Shown here piece by piece: positions 25,706 to 33,833 of a DNA stretch of 64,000 nucleotides. Origin of the DNA: Microbacterium sp. USTB-Y (GTDB taxonomy: Bacteria; Actinomycetota; Actinomycetes; Actinomycetales; Microbacteriaceae); the NCBI RefSeq assembly GCF_023703415.1, contig NZ_JAGMTU010000004.1:186001-250000 (forward strand). Direction: 5' to 3'. The translations under genes and the position numbers were made by a program. The notes under the pieces are model-generated. The model made no database searches. It was given only the letters and a program-made list of their open reading frames with translations, and had not been told where the DNA came from. The first letter of the stretch is position 1, and each line of letters opens with the position of its first letter.

Positions 25706-25735
25706 TGGACGCACGGCATAGTATGCGCTTACTAT
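25706..25735 (+). promoter_or_regulatory. Dehydrogenase promoter with LacI-type operator O1
   Basis: O1 is ATAGTATGCGCTTACTAT (25718-25735), an 18-bp palindrome with only one mismatched pair of positions. It covers a plausible -10 (TACTAT, 25730) paired with TGGACG (25706) at 18 bases, so bound repressor would block initiation. Confidence 0.6.
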
Positions 25736-25760
25736 CTGGATGCAGAAAGAAAGGATCGCC

Positions 25761-26783
25761 GTGGATCACACCGCCCCGTCCTCCCGTCCTTCCGCCGTGA
25801 TCGTCATGGCGGAGCAGTCGTTCCGGGAGGTCTTCTCCGAGACCGCGCTCGCCCGGCTGAGCGCGGTCGTCGAGCTCGTGGGACCTCTGCCGATCACCGA
25901 CCTCGACTCCCCCGCGAGCAGGGACGCCCTGCGCGCCGCGCGGGTCATGCTGACAGGCTGGGGAGCCCCCCGCATCGACGCCGCCGTGCTCGACGCCGCC
26001 CCGCGCCTGGAGGCCGTCGTGCACACCGCCGGCACGGTCAAGACCTTCCTCGACGCGGAGGCGTTCCGCCGCGGCATCCGGGTGAGCACGGCCGCCGCGG
26101 CGAACGCCACGCCCGTCGCGGAGTTCACGCTCGCCGCCATCGTGTTCGGTCTCAAGCGCGCGAGCCGGTTCGCCCACCAGCTGCGCACCACGCGACGTCA
26201 TCGCTCCGTGGACGGCATGCCGCCGGTCGGCGCGAACGGCGTCACGATCGGCATCCTCGGCGCCTCCCGGGTGGGACGCGAGGTGATCCGGCTCGTCTCG
26301 CGCCTCGACGCCCGCATCCTCGTCTGCGATCCGTACCTGTCCGCCGCGGATGCCTCGCGGCTCGGCGTCGAAGCCGTCCCGCTCGACGAACTGTGCCGGC
26401 GCAGCGACGTCCTCACCCTCCACGCCCCGAGCACGCCGGACACCCGGCACATCATCGGAGCGGCGGAGCTGGCGCTGCTGCACGACGGCGCCGTCGTGGT
26501 GAACACCGCCCGCGGCGCCCTCATCGACACCGAGGCGCTCACCGCCGAGCTCGTCCGCGGCCGTCTGGACGCTTACCTGGATGTGACGGATCCCGAGCCG
26601 CTGCCGGGGGACTCCCCCCTCTATGCGCTGCCGAACGTCGTGCTCACGCCGCACATCGCGGGCGCGCTGGGCAACGAGATCCACCGGCTGGGCGACTCGG
26701 CCGTGCGCGAGGTCGAGCAGTACGTTGGTCGAGGGATCCTCGCGCACGAACTCCGTGCCGACGAGCTGGCGTACACCGCCTGA
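25761..26783 (+). CDS. D-2-hydroxyacid dehydrogenase family protein
   Basis: NAD-dependent 2-hydroxyacid dehydrogenase of 340 residues. The Rossmann core shows GILGASRVGREV. The substrate-binding arginine lies in VVNTARGALIDTEAL, the acidic residue in DVTDPEPL, and the catalytic histidine in LTPHIAGA. It may reduce or oxidise an acid formed from the imported sugar. GTG 25761 was chosen because AAAGGA lies five bases upstream; ATG 25740 would coincide with the transcription start. The operator on its promoter and the LacI gene 56 bases downstream tie it to island 2. Confidence 0.85.
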   Translation: MDHTAPSSRPSAVIVMAEQSFREVFSETALARLSAVVELVGPLPITDLDSPASRDALRAARVMLTGWGAPRIDAAVLDAAPRLEAVVHTAGTVKTFLDAEAFRRGIRVSTAAAANATPVAEFTLAAIVFGLKRASRFAHQLRTTRRHRSVDGMPPVGANGVTIGILGASRVGREVIRLVSRLDARILVCDPYLSAADASRLGVEAVPLDELCRRSDVLTLHAPSTPDTRHIIGAAELALLHDGAVVVNTARGALIDTEALTAELVRGRLDAYLDVTDPEPLPGDSPLYALPNVVLTPHIAGALGNEIHRLGDSAVREVEQYVGRGILAHELRADELAYTA

Positions 26784-26839
26784 CCGGTAGAACGCGCGAT
26801 GAGACGGAGCGGACCTCGGGTCCACGAACGGAGGCTGGG

Positions 26840-27943
26840 ATGAGGGCGCAGGAGGACCGCTCGGGAGCGGGCTCGGGGCACACCGTGACGATGTCCGACG
26901 TCGCCGAACGGGCCGGCGTCTCCTCGGCGACGGTCTCCCGGGTGCTCAACGGCAACTACCCCGTGGCGCAGGCCACGCGGGACGCGGTGAACCGGGCGAT
27001 CGACGACCTCGGCTACACCGCGAACGCGCACGCGCGGGCGCTCGCCAGCTCGGCCACGCACAGCGTCGGCATCATCGTCAACGACCTCGTCGACCCGTTC
27101 TTCTCCTACATCGTGCGCGGTGTGGAGCAGGAGGCATCGACCACCGGCCGGCTGTGCATCGTGGCGGCATCGCAGGGCGACGTCGATCGTGAGATCGAGC
27201 TCATCGATCGCATGATCAGCCAGCGCACCGACGCGGTGATCGTGGTGGGCGGCGGCTACGACGATCCGCGCGCCCGCCGCCGCATGGCGGAGCGCGCCCG
27301 CACGCTCGCCGGCATCGGCTCCACCCTCGTGCTCTGCGGCCGCCCCTCCGTCGGGGAGCAGGCGCCGACGAAGATCGTGGGCTACGACAACGAGGGCGGC
27401 GCCTTCGCGGTCACCCAGCACCTCATCGCCCAGGGGCATCGCCGGATCCTCTATCTCGGCGGCCCGGTCGGCCTGTCCACGAGCGTCGCGCGGCTCGCCG
27501 GCTTCCGTCATGCGATGCAGTCCCACGGCTTCGAGGTGCCGCCGGAGCTCGTGCACCAGGGCGCCTTCGGACGCCGGTTCGGGCACGCGGCGATGAGCGA
27601 GATCCTGGACGGGCAGCCCGACTTCACGGCCGTGTTCGCCGCGAACGACCTCGTCGCCGCCGGCGCCCTCGACGCGATGACCGCGCGCGGGATCCGCGTG
27701 CCCGAGGACATGTCCCTCGTGGGCTACGACGACATCCCGCAGTCCAGCGAGCTCACGCCGAAGCTCACCACCGTGCACGTCCCGCTGGAGGACATGGGGC
27801 GGGAGAGCGTCCGCCTGGCGCTCAGCCGCACCGACGACGCCTTCGGACGTCACGCCGAGGGCGAGATCATCGTCGGCACCCGGCTCATCGTGCGGGACTC
27901 GGTCGCCGCTCCCCCCGCGACGCCGTGGCGTCCGGAGCGTTGA
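26840..27943 (+). CDS. LacI-family transcriptional regulator
   Basis: A 367-residue repressor. The N-terminal HTH is VTMSDVAERAGVSSATVSRVLNG with the hinge helix at about residue 65 (ANAHARALASS). The periplasmic-binding-like core runs VGIIVNDLVDPFFSYIV to VPEDMSLVGYDDI. GGAGG five bases before the ATG fixes the start; longer frames run back into the dehydrogenase. It very likely binds the two AAGCGC-type operators in the divergent region and represses both arms until a sugar inducer binds. Confidence 0.92.
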   Translation: MRAQEDRSGAGSGHTVTMSDVAERAGVSSATVSRVLNGNYPVAQATRDAVNRAIDDLGYTANAHARALASSATHSVGIIVNDLVDPFFSYIVRGVEQEASTTGRLCIVAASQGDVDREIELIDRMISQRTDAVIVVGGGYDDPRARRRMAERARTLAGIGSTLVLCGRPSVGEQAPTKIVGYDNEGGAFAVTQHLIAQGHRRILYLGGPVGLSTSVARLAGFRHAMQSHGFEVPPELVHQGAFGRRFGHAAMSEILDGQPDFTAVFAANDLVAAGALDAMTARGIRVPEDMSLVGYDDIPQSSELTPKLTTVHVPLEDMGRESVRLALSRTDDAFGRHAEGEIIVGTRLIVRDSVAAPPATPWRPER

Positions 27944-27977
27944 GGGAACGCGACTTGCCGGCAGGGCCAAGAGACGA

Positions 27978-28005
27978 AGAAGGCCGCCCGGATGGGCGGC
28001 CTTCT
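27978..28005. terminator. Shared terminator of lacI gene and tRNA-Arg
   Basis: Perfect 12-bp stem AGAAGGCCGCCC / GGGCGGCCTTCT with loop GGAT. Pyrimidine-rich sequence follows on the plus side. It sits between the convergent regulator and tRNA and can serve both. Confidence 0.8.
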
Positions 28006-28012
28006 CTCTTCG

Positions 28013-28085
28013 TGCCCCCGACAGGAATCGAACCTGCGACCTACGGTACCGGAAACCGGCGCTCTATCCGCTGAGCTACGGAGGC
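28013..28085 (-). tRNA. tRNA-Arg, anticodon CCG
   Basis: A 73-nt cloverleaf read from the minus strand. The acceptor stem is GCCTCCG/CGGGGGC with one G-U pair; the D arm is GCTC/GAGC; the anticodon loop is TTCCGGT with CCG at 34-36; the T arm is GCAGG-TTCGAAT-CCTGT. It decodes CGG, a frequent codon in this genome. The 3' CCA is not encoded. Positions 27 and 43 (C and U) cannot pair, leaving a four-pair anticodon stem. Confidence 0.95.
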
Positions 28086-28095
28086 GTACCGGACG

Positions 28096-28101
28096 AGCCT
28101 A
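28096..28101 (-). promoter_or_regulatory. -10 box of tRNA-Arg
   Basis: TAGGCT on the minus strand, ten bases before the mature tRNA 5' end. Confidence 0.4.
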
Positions 28102-28178
28102 GCATCGGATCCGCCTCCTCTCCGACCGTGGCGGATCCCGGTAGTGTCGCGAGGAGCCGACCGATCGATGAGGACCCG

Positions 28179-28772
28179 ATGAGCGCTTCCGTTCCCCCTT
28201 CTCCCTGGCCTCCCGCCGTCGCCGCGGAGCCCCGTGTCCCCCACGGAACGCCGGTCTACACCGCTTGGGGATGGGTGACCGCCTGGACAACGGTGGCGGC
28301 GGTCGTCGCCTCGGCCCTCATGATGTGGCTGATGTCCGGGCCGACGCTCGACTACGTGCGACGCATCGTCGAGCTGAGCACCCTGTCTGCCACGGGAACG
28401 AGGGTGCCACCCGGCGTGGTCCTCTCGATCATGTCCGATGTGATGCCGGGTCTCGTGATGGCGTCGCTGGTCGGCACTCTCCTGAGCTGGGCCCTCTATG
28501 CGCTCGCCATCGTCGCCGGGTACCGTGACTACGTCGAACTCGGCCGTCTCGGCTATCCGAAGCGCTTCCACTGGGCGTGGAGCTTCCTCTCCCCGGTGTA
28601 TCCGATCGGCCGCGCCGTCGTCGTGCGCCGGCAGGCGGGGGCGGGCTCGGCCACGATGTGGATCGCTCTCGCGGCGACCGCGGCGAGCCTCCTGGTCAGC
28701 TTCGGCTGGACGTTCTGGCTCATGTTCGCGATGTTCGACGTCATGCGCGCGGGACTGGGCACGATCGCCTGA
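28179..28772 (+). CDS. Uncharacterised membrane protein
   Basis: A 197-residue protein that I do not assign to a named family. After a Pro-rich N-terminal tail of about 28 residues there are three or four hydrophobic segments (AWTTVAAVVASALMMWLM; the VMASLVGTLLSWALYALAIVAGY region; and a C-terminal ALAATAASLLVSFGWTFWLMF). A basic loop with GYPKRFHWAW lies between them. ATG 28179 has GAGG five bases upstream. It stands alone between the tRNA and a convergent DUF1304 gene. Confidence 0.6.
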   Translation: MSASVPPSPWPPAVAAEPRVPHGTPVYTAWGWVTAWTTVAAVVASALMMWLMSGPTLDYVRRIVELSTLSATGTRVPPGVVLSIMSDVMPGLVMASLVGTLLSWALYALAIVAGYRDYVELGRLGYPKRFHWAWSFLSPVYPIGRAVVVRRQAGAGSATMWIALAATAASLLVSFGWTFWLMFAMFDVMRAGLGTIA

Positions 28773-28805
28773 CCGCCGAGCGCCCTCCGTCCCGCCGCGC
28801 GCCGG

Positions 28806-29192
28806 TCAGACGAGCGCGAGGACCAGCAGCACCACCGCGATCAGGGGGAACAGTCCCTGCACGGCCGCCGCGCGCGCCTTGGACCGATCGGAGAGGATCA
28901 GCACGAGGGCGGCCGCGAGCATCGACCCCGTGGCGGCCAGCATCAGCACGAGGCCGGCGGTGGCGGAGCCGGCCGCGGCGAGCACGATGCCGATCACCGC
29001 GATGACGGCGAGGAACAGGTTGTAGAAGCCCTGGTTGAACGCCAGCGGCCGGGTGATCTCCGCGTCCTCGGCGGAGGTGCCGAAGACGCGCCGCGTGGAG
29101 GGATGCGTCCAGCGCACCGACTCCAGCACGAAGATGTAGACGTGGACCAGGGCGGCGAGCCCCGCGAAGACGGATCCGATCAGCAGGAACAT
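28806..29192 (-). CDS. DUF1304 small membrane protein
   Basis: A 128-residue protein with four hydrophobic helices. It has the family features HVYIFVLESVRW near residue 17 and the conserved NQGFYNLFLAV after helix 1, followed by two further helices. The function of DUF1304 is unknown. No good ribosome site precedes the ATG. It begins 26 bases after the trmB stop and is presumably cotranscribed with trmB; a slightly upstream GTG is a possible start. Confidence 0.78.
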   Translation of the reverse strand: MFLLIGSVFAGLAALVHVYIFVLESVRWTHPSTRRVFGTSAEDAEITRPLAFNQGFYNLFLAVIAVIGIVLAAAGSATAGLVLMLAATGSMLAAALVLILSDRSKARAAAVQGLFPLIAVVLLVLALV

Positions 29193-29218
29193 GGTGCGAT
29201 TGTCCCGCACCCGGCGCC

Positions 29219-29944
29219 TCAGGCCCGCGCGACGCGGCGGTACGCGAGGTCGCGGATGTCGCGTCCCTTCGCGATGCCCTTGCGCTCGAACGCGGTCATC
29301 ACCCGCCCGTCGAAGCGCTCGGCCCACTCCCCCTCGAAGGCGCGCTCGAACTCGGGCGCCTCGTCGAGCACCTCGCGCATCTGCAGGGCGTAGTCCTCCC
29401 AGTCGGTCGCGAGGCGCAGCAGCCCGCCGTCGCGGAGCGCGGCGCCCGCGGTGGCGCCGAAGCCGGGGCGCACGAGGCGGCGCTTCGTGTGCCGCTTCTT
29501 GTGCCACGGGTCGGGGAAGAAGATCCACGCCTCGTCGGCCGCGCCCGCGGGAAGGTACGTCGCGAGCACCTCCGGGGCGTTGGCCTCGATCAGCCGGAGG
29601 TTGCGCACACCGTCGCGATCCGCATCGAGCATCGTCCGGGCGAGGCCGGCGCGGAACACCTCGACCGCGAGGAAGTCCCGCTCCGGATGCGCTGCGGCGG
29701 CGGAGACGATCGCGTGCCCCTGCCCCGAGCCGATCTCCACGGTCAACGGAGCCTCGCGTCCATACGCGGCGGCCGGATCGAGCCGCGCCTCCGGGTGCAC
29801 CGAGGTCCAGGCGACGTCGCGGGGCACGTCCAGCACGTAGAACTCCGCGAGCTCGGCGAAGGCCCGCTCCTGTGCCTCGGACATGCGGCCGCTGCGGCGC
29901 ACGAAGGAGACGGGCTCGTCGCGGAAGGTACGGGGTTCGGGCAT
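29219..29944 (-). CDS. trmB: tRNA (guanine-N7-)-methyltransferase
   Basis: SAM-dependent enzyme making m7G46 in tRNA. The protein is 241 residues, with the SAM loop VEIGSGQGHAIV, acidic VEVFRAG, and the diagnostic FFPDPWHKKRHTKRR. The C-terminal TDWEDYALQM is also typical. The ATG is placed by the -10 hexamer TATCCT six bases upstream (leaderless); the G-rich bases between are too close to act as a ribosome site. Longer frames extend into the DUF3097 gene and are not real. Confidence 0.93.
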   Translation of the reverse strand: MPEPRTFRDEPVSFVRRSGRMSEAQERAFAELAEFYVLDVPRDVAWTSVHPEARLDPAAAYGREAPLTVEIGSGQGHAIVSAAAAHPERDFLAVEVFRAGLARTMLDADRDGVRNLRLIEANAPEVLATYLPAGAADEAWIFFPDPWHKKRHTKRRLVRPGFGATAGAALRDGGLLRLATDWEDYALQMREVLDEAPEFERAFEGEWAERFDGRVMTAFERKGIAKGRDIRDLAYRRVARA

Positions 29945-29950
29945 CCCTCC

Positions 29951-29956
29951 AGGATA
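29951..29956 (-). promoter_or_regulatory. Leaderless -10 box of trmB
   Basis: TATCCT on the minus strand, six bases before the trmB ATG. Confidence 0.4.
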
Positions 29957-30009
29957 TCCGCCGTCCCTCGCGTTCCCGGCTCTCCCGGCGCCCCGGGCCG
30001 ACCGGCCGC

Positions 30010-30873
30010 TCATCGTCCTGCCCCCGGGGCGGCGGCGATCGGTTCCGTCACGAAGTCGATGAGCTCCTCCACGCGGCCCAGCAGCGACGGCTCCAGGTCG
30101 CGGTAGCTCGACACGCGGGACAGGATGCGCTTCCAGGCGTGCGCGATGTCGGCCTGCGAGTCCGCGGGCCAGCCGAACGCGCGGCAGATCCCGGTCTTCC
30201 AGTCGGTGCCGCGCGGGATCTGCGGCCACGCGCGGATGCCCATCGCCGCCGGCGTGACGCACTGCCACACGTCGATATAGGGGTGACCGACGATGCGCAG
30301 GTGCGCCCCGTGCGGTCCGCGCAGGATCTGCTCCACGATCCGGGTCTCCTTCGATCCCGGGACGAGGTGGTCCACGAGCACGCCGTACCGGCGATCGCGC
30401 CGCGGCGGAGCCTCGGCGAGGAGTTCCTCGAGCAGGTCGACCCCCTGCAGGTACTCGACGACCACGCCTTCGACCCGCAGGTCGTCCCCCCACACCTTCT
30501 CGACGAGCTCGGCGTCGTGCCGGCCCTCGACGAGGATCCGGCTCGGCAGAGCGGTGCGCGCGCGGGAGTCCGCGACGGCGAACGATCCCGAGGCGGTCCG
30601 CCGGGAGCCGCCGCCCGAGGCCTTGGACGGATGCACGAGCCGCACCGGCTCGCCGTCGATCATGAAACCCGCGCCGAGAGGGAAGAGCCGCCGACGGCCC
30701 TTGTAGTCCTCGAGCTCGACCTGGCCCGATTCGATGCGCGTCACCGCCCCGCAGAACCCGTCGACGGCGACCTCGACCACGAGATCGCGTTCGGCGGGGA
30801 CGTCCACGGCGACCTTGGCGCCGCGCTCCCGCCATCCGGCTGCGAGCACATCGGATCCGTACCTGTCGTCCAT
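30010..30873 (-). CDS. DUF3097 protein
   Basis: A 287-residue actinobacterial protein matching DUF3097: YGSDVLAAGWRERGAKV at the start, LVEGRHDAELVEKVWGDDLR and GVLVDHLVPGSKETRI in the middle, and VGHPYIDVWQCVTP before the C-terminus. The middle region looks like a TOPRIM-type acidic site (EGRHDAE, LVDH), hinting at nucleic-acid or nucleotide chemistry, but the role is unknown. The ATG lies seven bases after a TAGGCT -10 box, so translation is probably leaderless. Confidence 0.85.
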   Translation of the reverse strand: MDDRYGSDVLAAGWRERGAKVAVDVPAERDLVVEVAVDGFCGAVTRIESGQVELEDYKGRRRLFPLGAGFMIDGEPVRLVHPSKASGGGSRRTASGSFAVADSRARTALPSRILVEGRHDAELVEKVWGDDLRVEGVVVEYLQGVDLLEELLAEAPPRRDRRYGVLVDHLVPGSKETRIVEQILRGPHGAHLRIVGHPYIDVWQCVTPAAMGIRAWPQIPRGTDWKTGICRAFGWPADSQADIAHAWKRILSRVSSYRDLEPSLLGRVEELIDFVTEPIAAAPGAGR

Positions 30874-30880
30874 CGGCTTC

Positions 30881-30886
30881 AGCCTA
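30881..30886 (-). promoter_or_regulatory. Leaderless -10 box of the DUF3097 gene
   Basis: TAGGCT on the minus strand, seven bases before the ATG. Confidence 0.4.
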
Positions 30887-30952
30887 CCGAGCGGACGCCC
30901 CGGCCCCGATGAGCTCCGGTCCGCGGCAGGGGAAACACAGGAAGACACGCCC

Positions 30953-30958
30953 TAGACT
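30953..30958 (+). promoter_or_regulatory. -10 box of the TPM-PspA operon
   Basis: TAGACT, about 38 bases before the TPM gene ATG, giving a leader of about 32 bases that ends in GGAGG. A GGAAAC (30931) upstream could belong to an ECF-type -35, but this is weak. Confidence 0.35.
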
Positions 30959-30996
30959 CGCTCCCAGGGGCTTTCCGGGCCCCGGGAGGAGCGAAG

Positions 30997-33027
30997 ATGC
31001 GGGCGCGCTGGGCTGTCGTCGTGGGTGTGATCCTGGGTGTGCTGGGCCTGTCGCTCGCCGTCTCCCCCGCATCCGCCGCCCCTCGTGCGCCACTGACGAC
31101 CTCCGTCCCCGCCACCGCTCCGGTGACCCTGGGCTCGGACTTCGTCACGGACCTCGTGGGCGCGCTCGGATCCTCGGAGACCGAGGAGCTGAACGGCCGG
31201 CTCGAAGAGCTGAGCCGCACGCAGAACATCCAGCTCTTCGTCGTCTTCGTCGACACGTTCACGACCCCCGCCAACAGCCAGGAGTGGACCAACCAGGTCG
31301 CGATCGACAACGGCCTCGGCCAGCAGCAGTACCTCCTGGCCGTCGCGACGCAGTCGCGGCAGTTCTATCTTTCCGCCGACAAGGCCGGCCCGGTCCCGCT
31401 GTCGCGCGTCGACCAGATCTCGCAGTCGCTCGTGAACGACCTGCGCACGAAAGACTGGGCGGGCGCCGTCCGCACCGCCGCCGACGGGTTCTCCGGATCC
31501 GGCTCCTCGGACATCGGCGGCATCCTGCTCATCGTCCTCTGCGTGCTCGCGGTGATCGGGGCGATCATCGTCCTGGTCGTGATGCGCCGCCGGGCGGCCG
31601 CCCGCGTCAGGCGGGCGACACCGACCCCGACGGGCGATCCCCTCGACGCCATCAGCGATGAGGAGCTGACCCGCCGGGCCGGTCTGGCCCTCGTGCACAC
31701 CGACGACGCCATCACCTCGTCGACCGAGGACCTCGGCTTCGCGACGGCCCAGTTCGGCGAGACCGCGACGAGCTCGTTCACCGAGGTGGTGAACAAGGCG
31801 AAGGCCAAGCTCGACGAGGCGTTCTCGCTCAAGCAGAAGCTCGACGACGAGATCCCCGACACCGATCAGCAGCGCCGCGACTGGCTTCTCCAGATCATCC
31901 GGCTGTGCGAGAGCGCCGACACCGCGCTGGACGCGAACGTCACCGCCTTCGACGAGCTCCGCAAGCTGGAGCAGGACGCCGAGCAGGCCCTGACGCAGCT
32001 GAAGGCCCATCGGGAGGCCGCGGCCACCGCCGTCGCCGCCGCCCCCGCGGCCCTCCAGACGCTGTCGGCGGTTTACGACCCCACCGCCCTGCAGACCGTC
32101 GCGGGCAACCCCGCCGAAGCCGCGAGCCGGCTCGAGCTCGCCGACGCGAACATCGCCTCCGCCGGCGACCTCATCGCTCAGGGGAAGCGCGGCGAGGCGG
32201 CCTTCGCGATCCGCACCGGAGAGGAGGGCGTGCTGCAGGCCGCCCAGCTGGCCGGCGCCATCACGACGCTGCAGGCCGACCTCGCGGCGGCCGAGGCGCA
32301 GTCTCAGGCGCTCATCGCGAACCTGGAACAGGATCTCGCAGGCGCCGCGGCGCTGCCGGCCTCCCCCGAGCTGAACGCCGCGGTCGCCGCGACGCGCACC
32401 GCCCTCGACCAGGCCCGCACCGACGCGACCGGCACCGGCCGTCGCCCGCAGGCGGTGCTGGAGTCGCTCACGGCGGCGAACTCGCGCATCGACAGCACGG
32501 TGGATGCGATCCGCAACGCCCGGCAGCAGGCCGAGCGCGCGCAGCAGGTGCTGGAGCAGACGCTCACCCAGGCCCGCGCCGAGATCTCGACGGCGAACAG
32601 CTACATCACGACCCACCGAGGCGCGATCGGCCCCGACGCCCGTACCAGGGCCGCGCAGGCGTCCGCCGAGTACGACCAGGCCGAGGCAGCCCGCGTCGCG
32701 GATCCGAACGCGGCGCTGCAGCACGCGCAGCGCGCGATCGCGCTCGCCCGCGAGGCCACGCAGCTCGCCGCGGGCTCCATCGACTCGTGGGGCTCGGGCG
32801 GCGGCTGGGGCGGCGGAGGCGGCTGGAGCGGCGGAAACCGCAGCGGCATGGGCGACGCGATCCTCGGCGGCATCATCGGCGGCATCCTGTCCGGCGGAGG
32901 CGGAGGCAGGAGCAGCGGAGGCTGGGGCGGTGGAGGCGGCGGCTGGCGCTCCAGCGGCGGAGGCGGCGGATTCCGTCCCTCCAGCTTCGGAGGCGGCAGC
33001 CGCGGCGGATCGGGCGGTCGCTTCTGA
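30997..33027 (+). CDS. TPM-domain (YgcG/DUF4350-region type) membrane protein with coiled coil and Gly-rich tail
   Basis: A 676-residue membrane protein. Signal peptide at residues 1-28 (ends ASAAP), extracytoplasmic TPM domain at about 45-165, a single membrane helix at 174-196 followed by RRRAAARVRR, then about 390 residues of Ala/Gln/Glu-rich helical coiled coil. The last 85 residues are Gly/Ser/Trp-rich with few other residues. GGAGG precedes the ATG at seven bases. TPM proteins are linked to photosystem repair in plants and to membrane stress in bacteria. The PspA gene follows directly, suggesting that the cytoplasmic coiled coil works with PspA at the membrane. Confidence 0.82.
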   Translation: MRARWAVVVGVILGVLGLSLAVSPASAAPRAPLTTSVPATAPVTLGSDFVTDLVGALGSSETEELNGRLEELSRTQNIQLFVVFVDTFTTPANSQEWTNQVAIDNGLGQQQYLLAVATQSRQFYLSADKAGPVPLSRVDQISQSLVNDLRTKDWAGAVRTAADGFSGSGSSDIGGILLIVLCVLAVIGAIIVLVVMRRRAAARVRRATPTPTGDPLDAISDEELTRRAGLALVHTDDAITSSTEDLGFATAQFGETATSSFTEVVNKAKAKLDEAFSLKQKLDDEIPDTDQQRRDWLLQIIRLCESADTALDANVTAFDELRKLEQDAEQALTQLKAHREAAATAVAAAPAALQTLSAVYDPTALQTVAGNPAEAASRLELADANIASAGDLIAQGKRGEAAFAIRTGEEGVLQAAQLAGAITTLQADLAAAEAQSQALIANLEQDLAGAAALPASPELNAAVAATRTALDQARTDATGTGRRPQAVLESLTAANSRIDSTVDAIRNARQQAERAQQVLEQTLTQARAEISTANSYITTHRGAIGPDARTRAAQASAEYDQAEAARVADPNAALQHAQRAIALAREATQLAAGSIDSWGSGGGWGGGGGWSGGNRSGMGDAILGGIIGGILSGGGGGRSSGGWGGGGGGWRSSGGGGGFRPSSFGGGSRGGSGGRF

Positions 33028-33091
33028 CAGCCGGATCCTGATCCCTTACACGTGCACGACCCATCGACCGGACATCTGGAAAGGACATCCC

Positions 33092-33832
33092 ATGACCAAG
33101 CAGTCCATCTTCGGCCGCATCTCCACCCTGGTGAAGGCCAACGTCAACGCGCTCATCGATTCCGCGGAGGACCCGCAGAAGATGATCGATCAGCTGGTTC
33201 GCGACTACACCAACAACGTCGCGGACGCCGAGTCGGCCATCGCCGAGACCATCGGAAACCTGCGCCTCCTCGAGCGCGACCACCAGGAGGACGTGCAGTC
33301 CGCCGCGGAGTGGGGCAACAAGGCCCTCGCCGCCAGCCGCAAGGCCGACGAGCTGCGCGGGGCCGGCAACACCGCCGATGCCGACAAGTTCGACAACCTC
33401 GCCAAGGTCGCACTGCAGCGTCAGATCAGCTCCGAGCAGGAGGCGCGGACGGCCGAGCCGCAGATCGCGGCCCAGACCGAGATCGTCGACAAGCTCAAGA
33501 CCGGCCTGAACGGCATGAAGGACAAGCTCGGCGAGCTCAAGAACAAGCGCAGCGAGCTGCTCGCCCGCGCCAAGGTCGCCGAGGCGCAGACCAAGGTGCA
33601 GGACGCGGTCTCGTCGATCAACGTGCTCGACCCGACCAGCGAGCTGGGGCGTTTCGAGGACAAGGTGCGCCGCCAGGAGGCCCTCGCCCAGGGCAAGGCG
33701 GAGCTTGCGGCGTCGAGCCTGGACGCGCAGTTCGAGAGCCTCGAGGACATCGGCCAGCTGACCGAGGTCGAAGCCCGCCTGGCGGAGCTGAAGGCCGGAT
33801 CCACGAAGCCCCAGGAAGCCCTCGAGGGCTGA
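33092..33832 (+). CDS. PspA/IM30-family membrane-stress protein
   Basis: A 246-residue, almost fully helical ESCRT-III-like protein. The amphipathic N-terminal helix (SIFGRISTLVKANVNALIDSAEDP) is the membrane-binding part; EDPQKMIDQLVRDY is a family signature. Long coiled coils (about residues 26-190) follow, then a short C-terminal helix. It protects or remodels the inner membrane under stress. It is cotranscribed with the TPM-domain gene 64 bases upstream, with GGAAAGGA near the ATG, and the arginase-fold gene starts two bases downstream. Confidence 0.92.
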   Translation: MTKQSIFGRISTLVKANVNALIDSAEDPQKMIDQLVRDYTNNVADAESAIAETIGNLRLLERDHQEDVQSAAEWGNKALAASRKADELRGAGNTADADKFDNLAKVALQRQISSEQEARTAEPQIAAQTEIVDKLKTGLNGMKDKLGELKNKRSELLARAKVAEAQTKVQDAVSSINVLDPTSELGRFEDKVRRQEALAQGKAELAASSLDAQFESLEDIGQLTEVEARLAELKAGSTKPQEALEG

Positions 33833-33833
33833 G

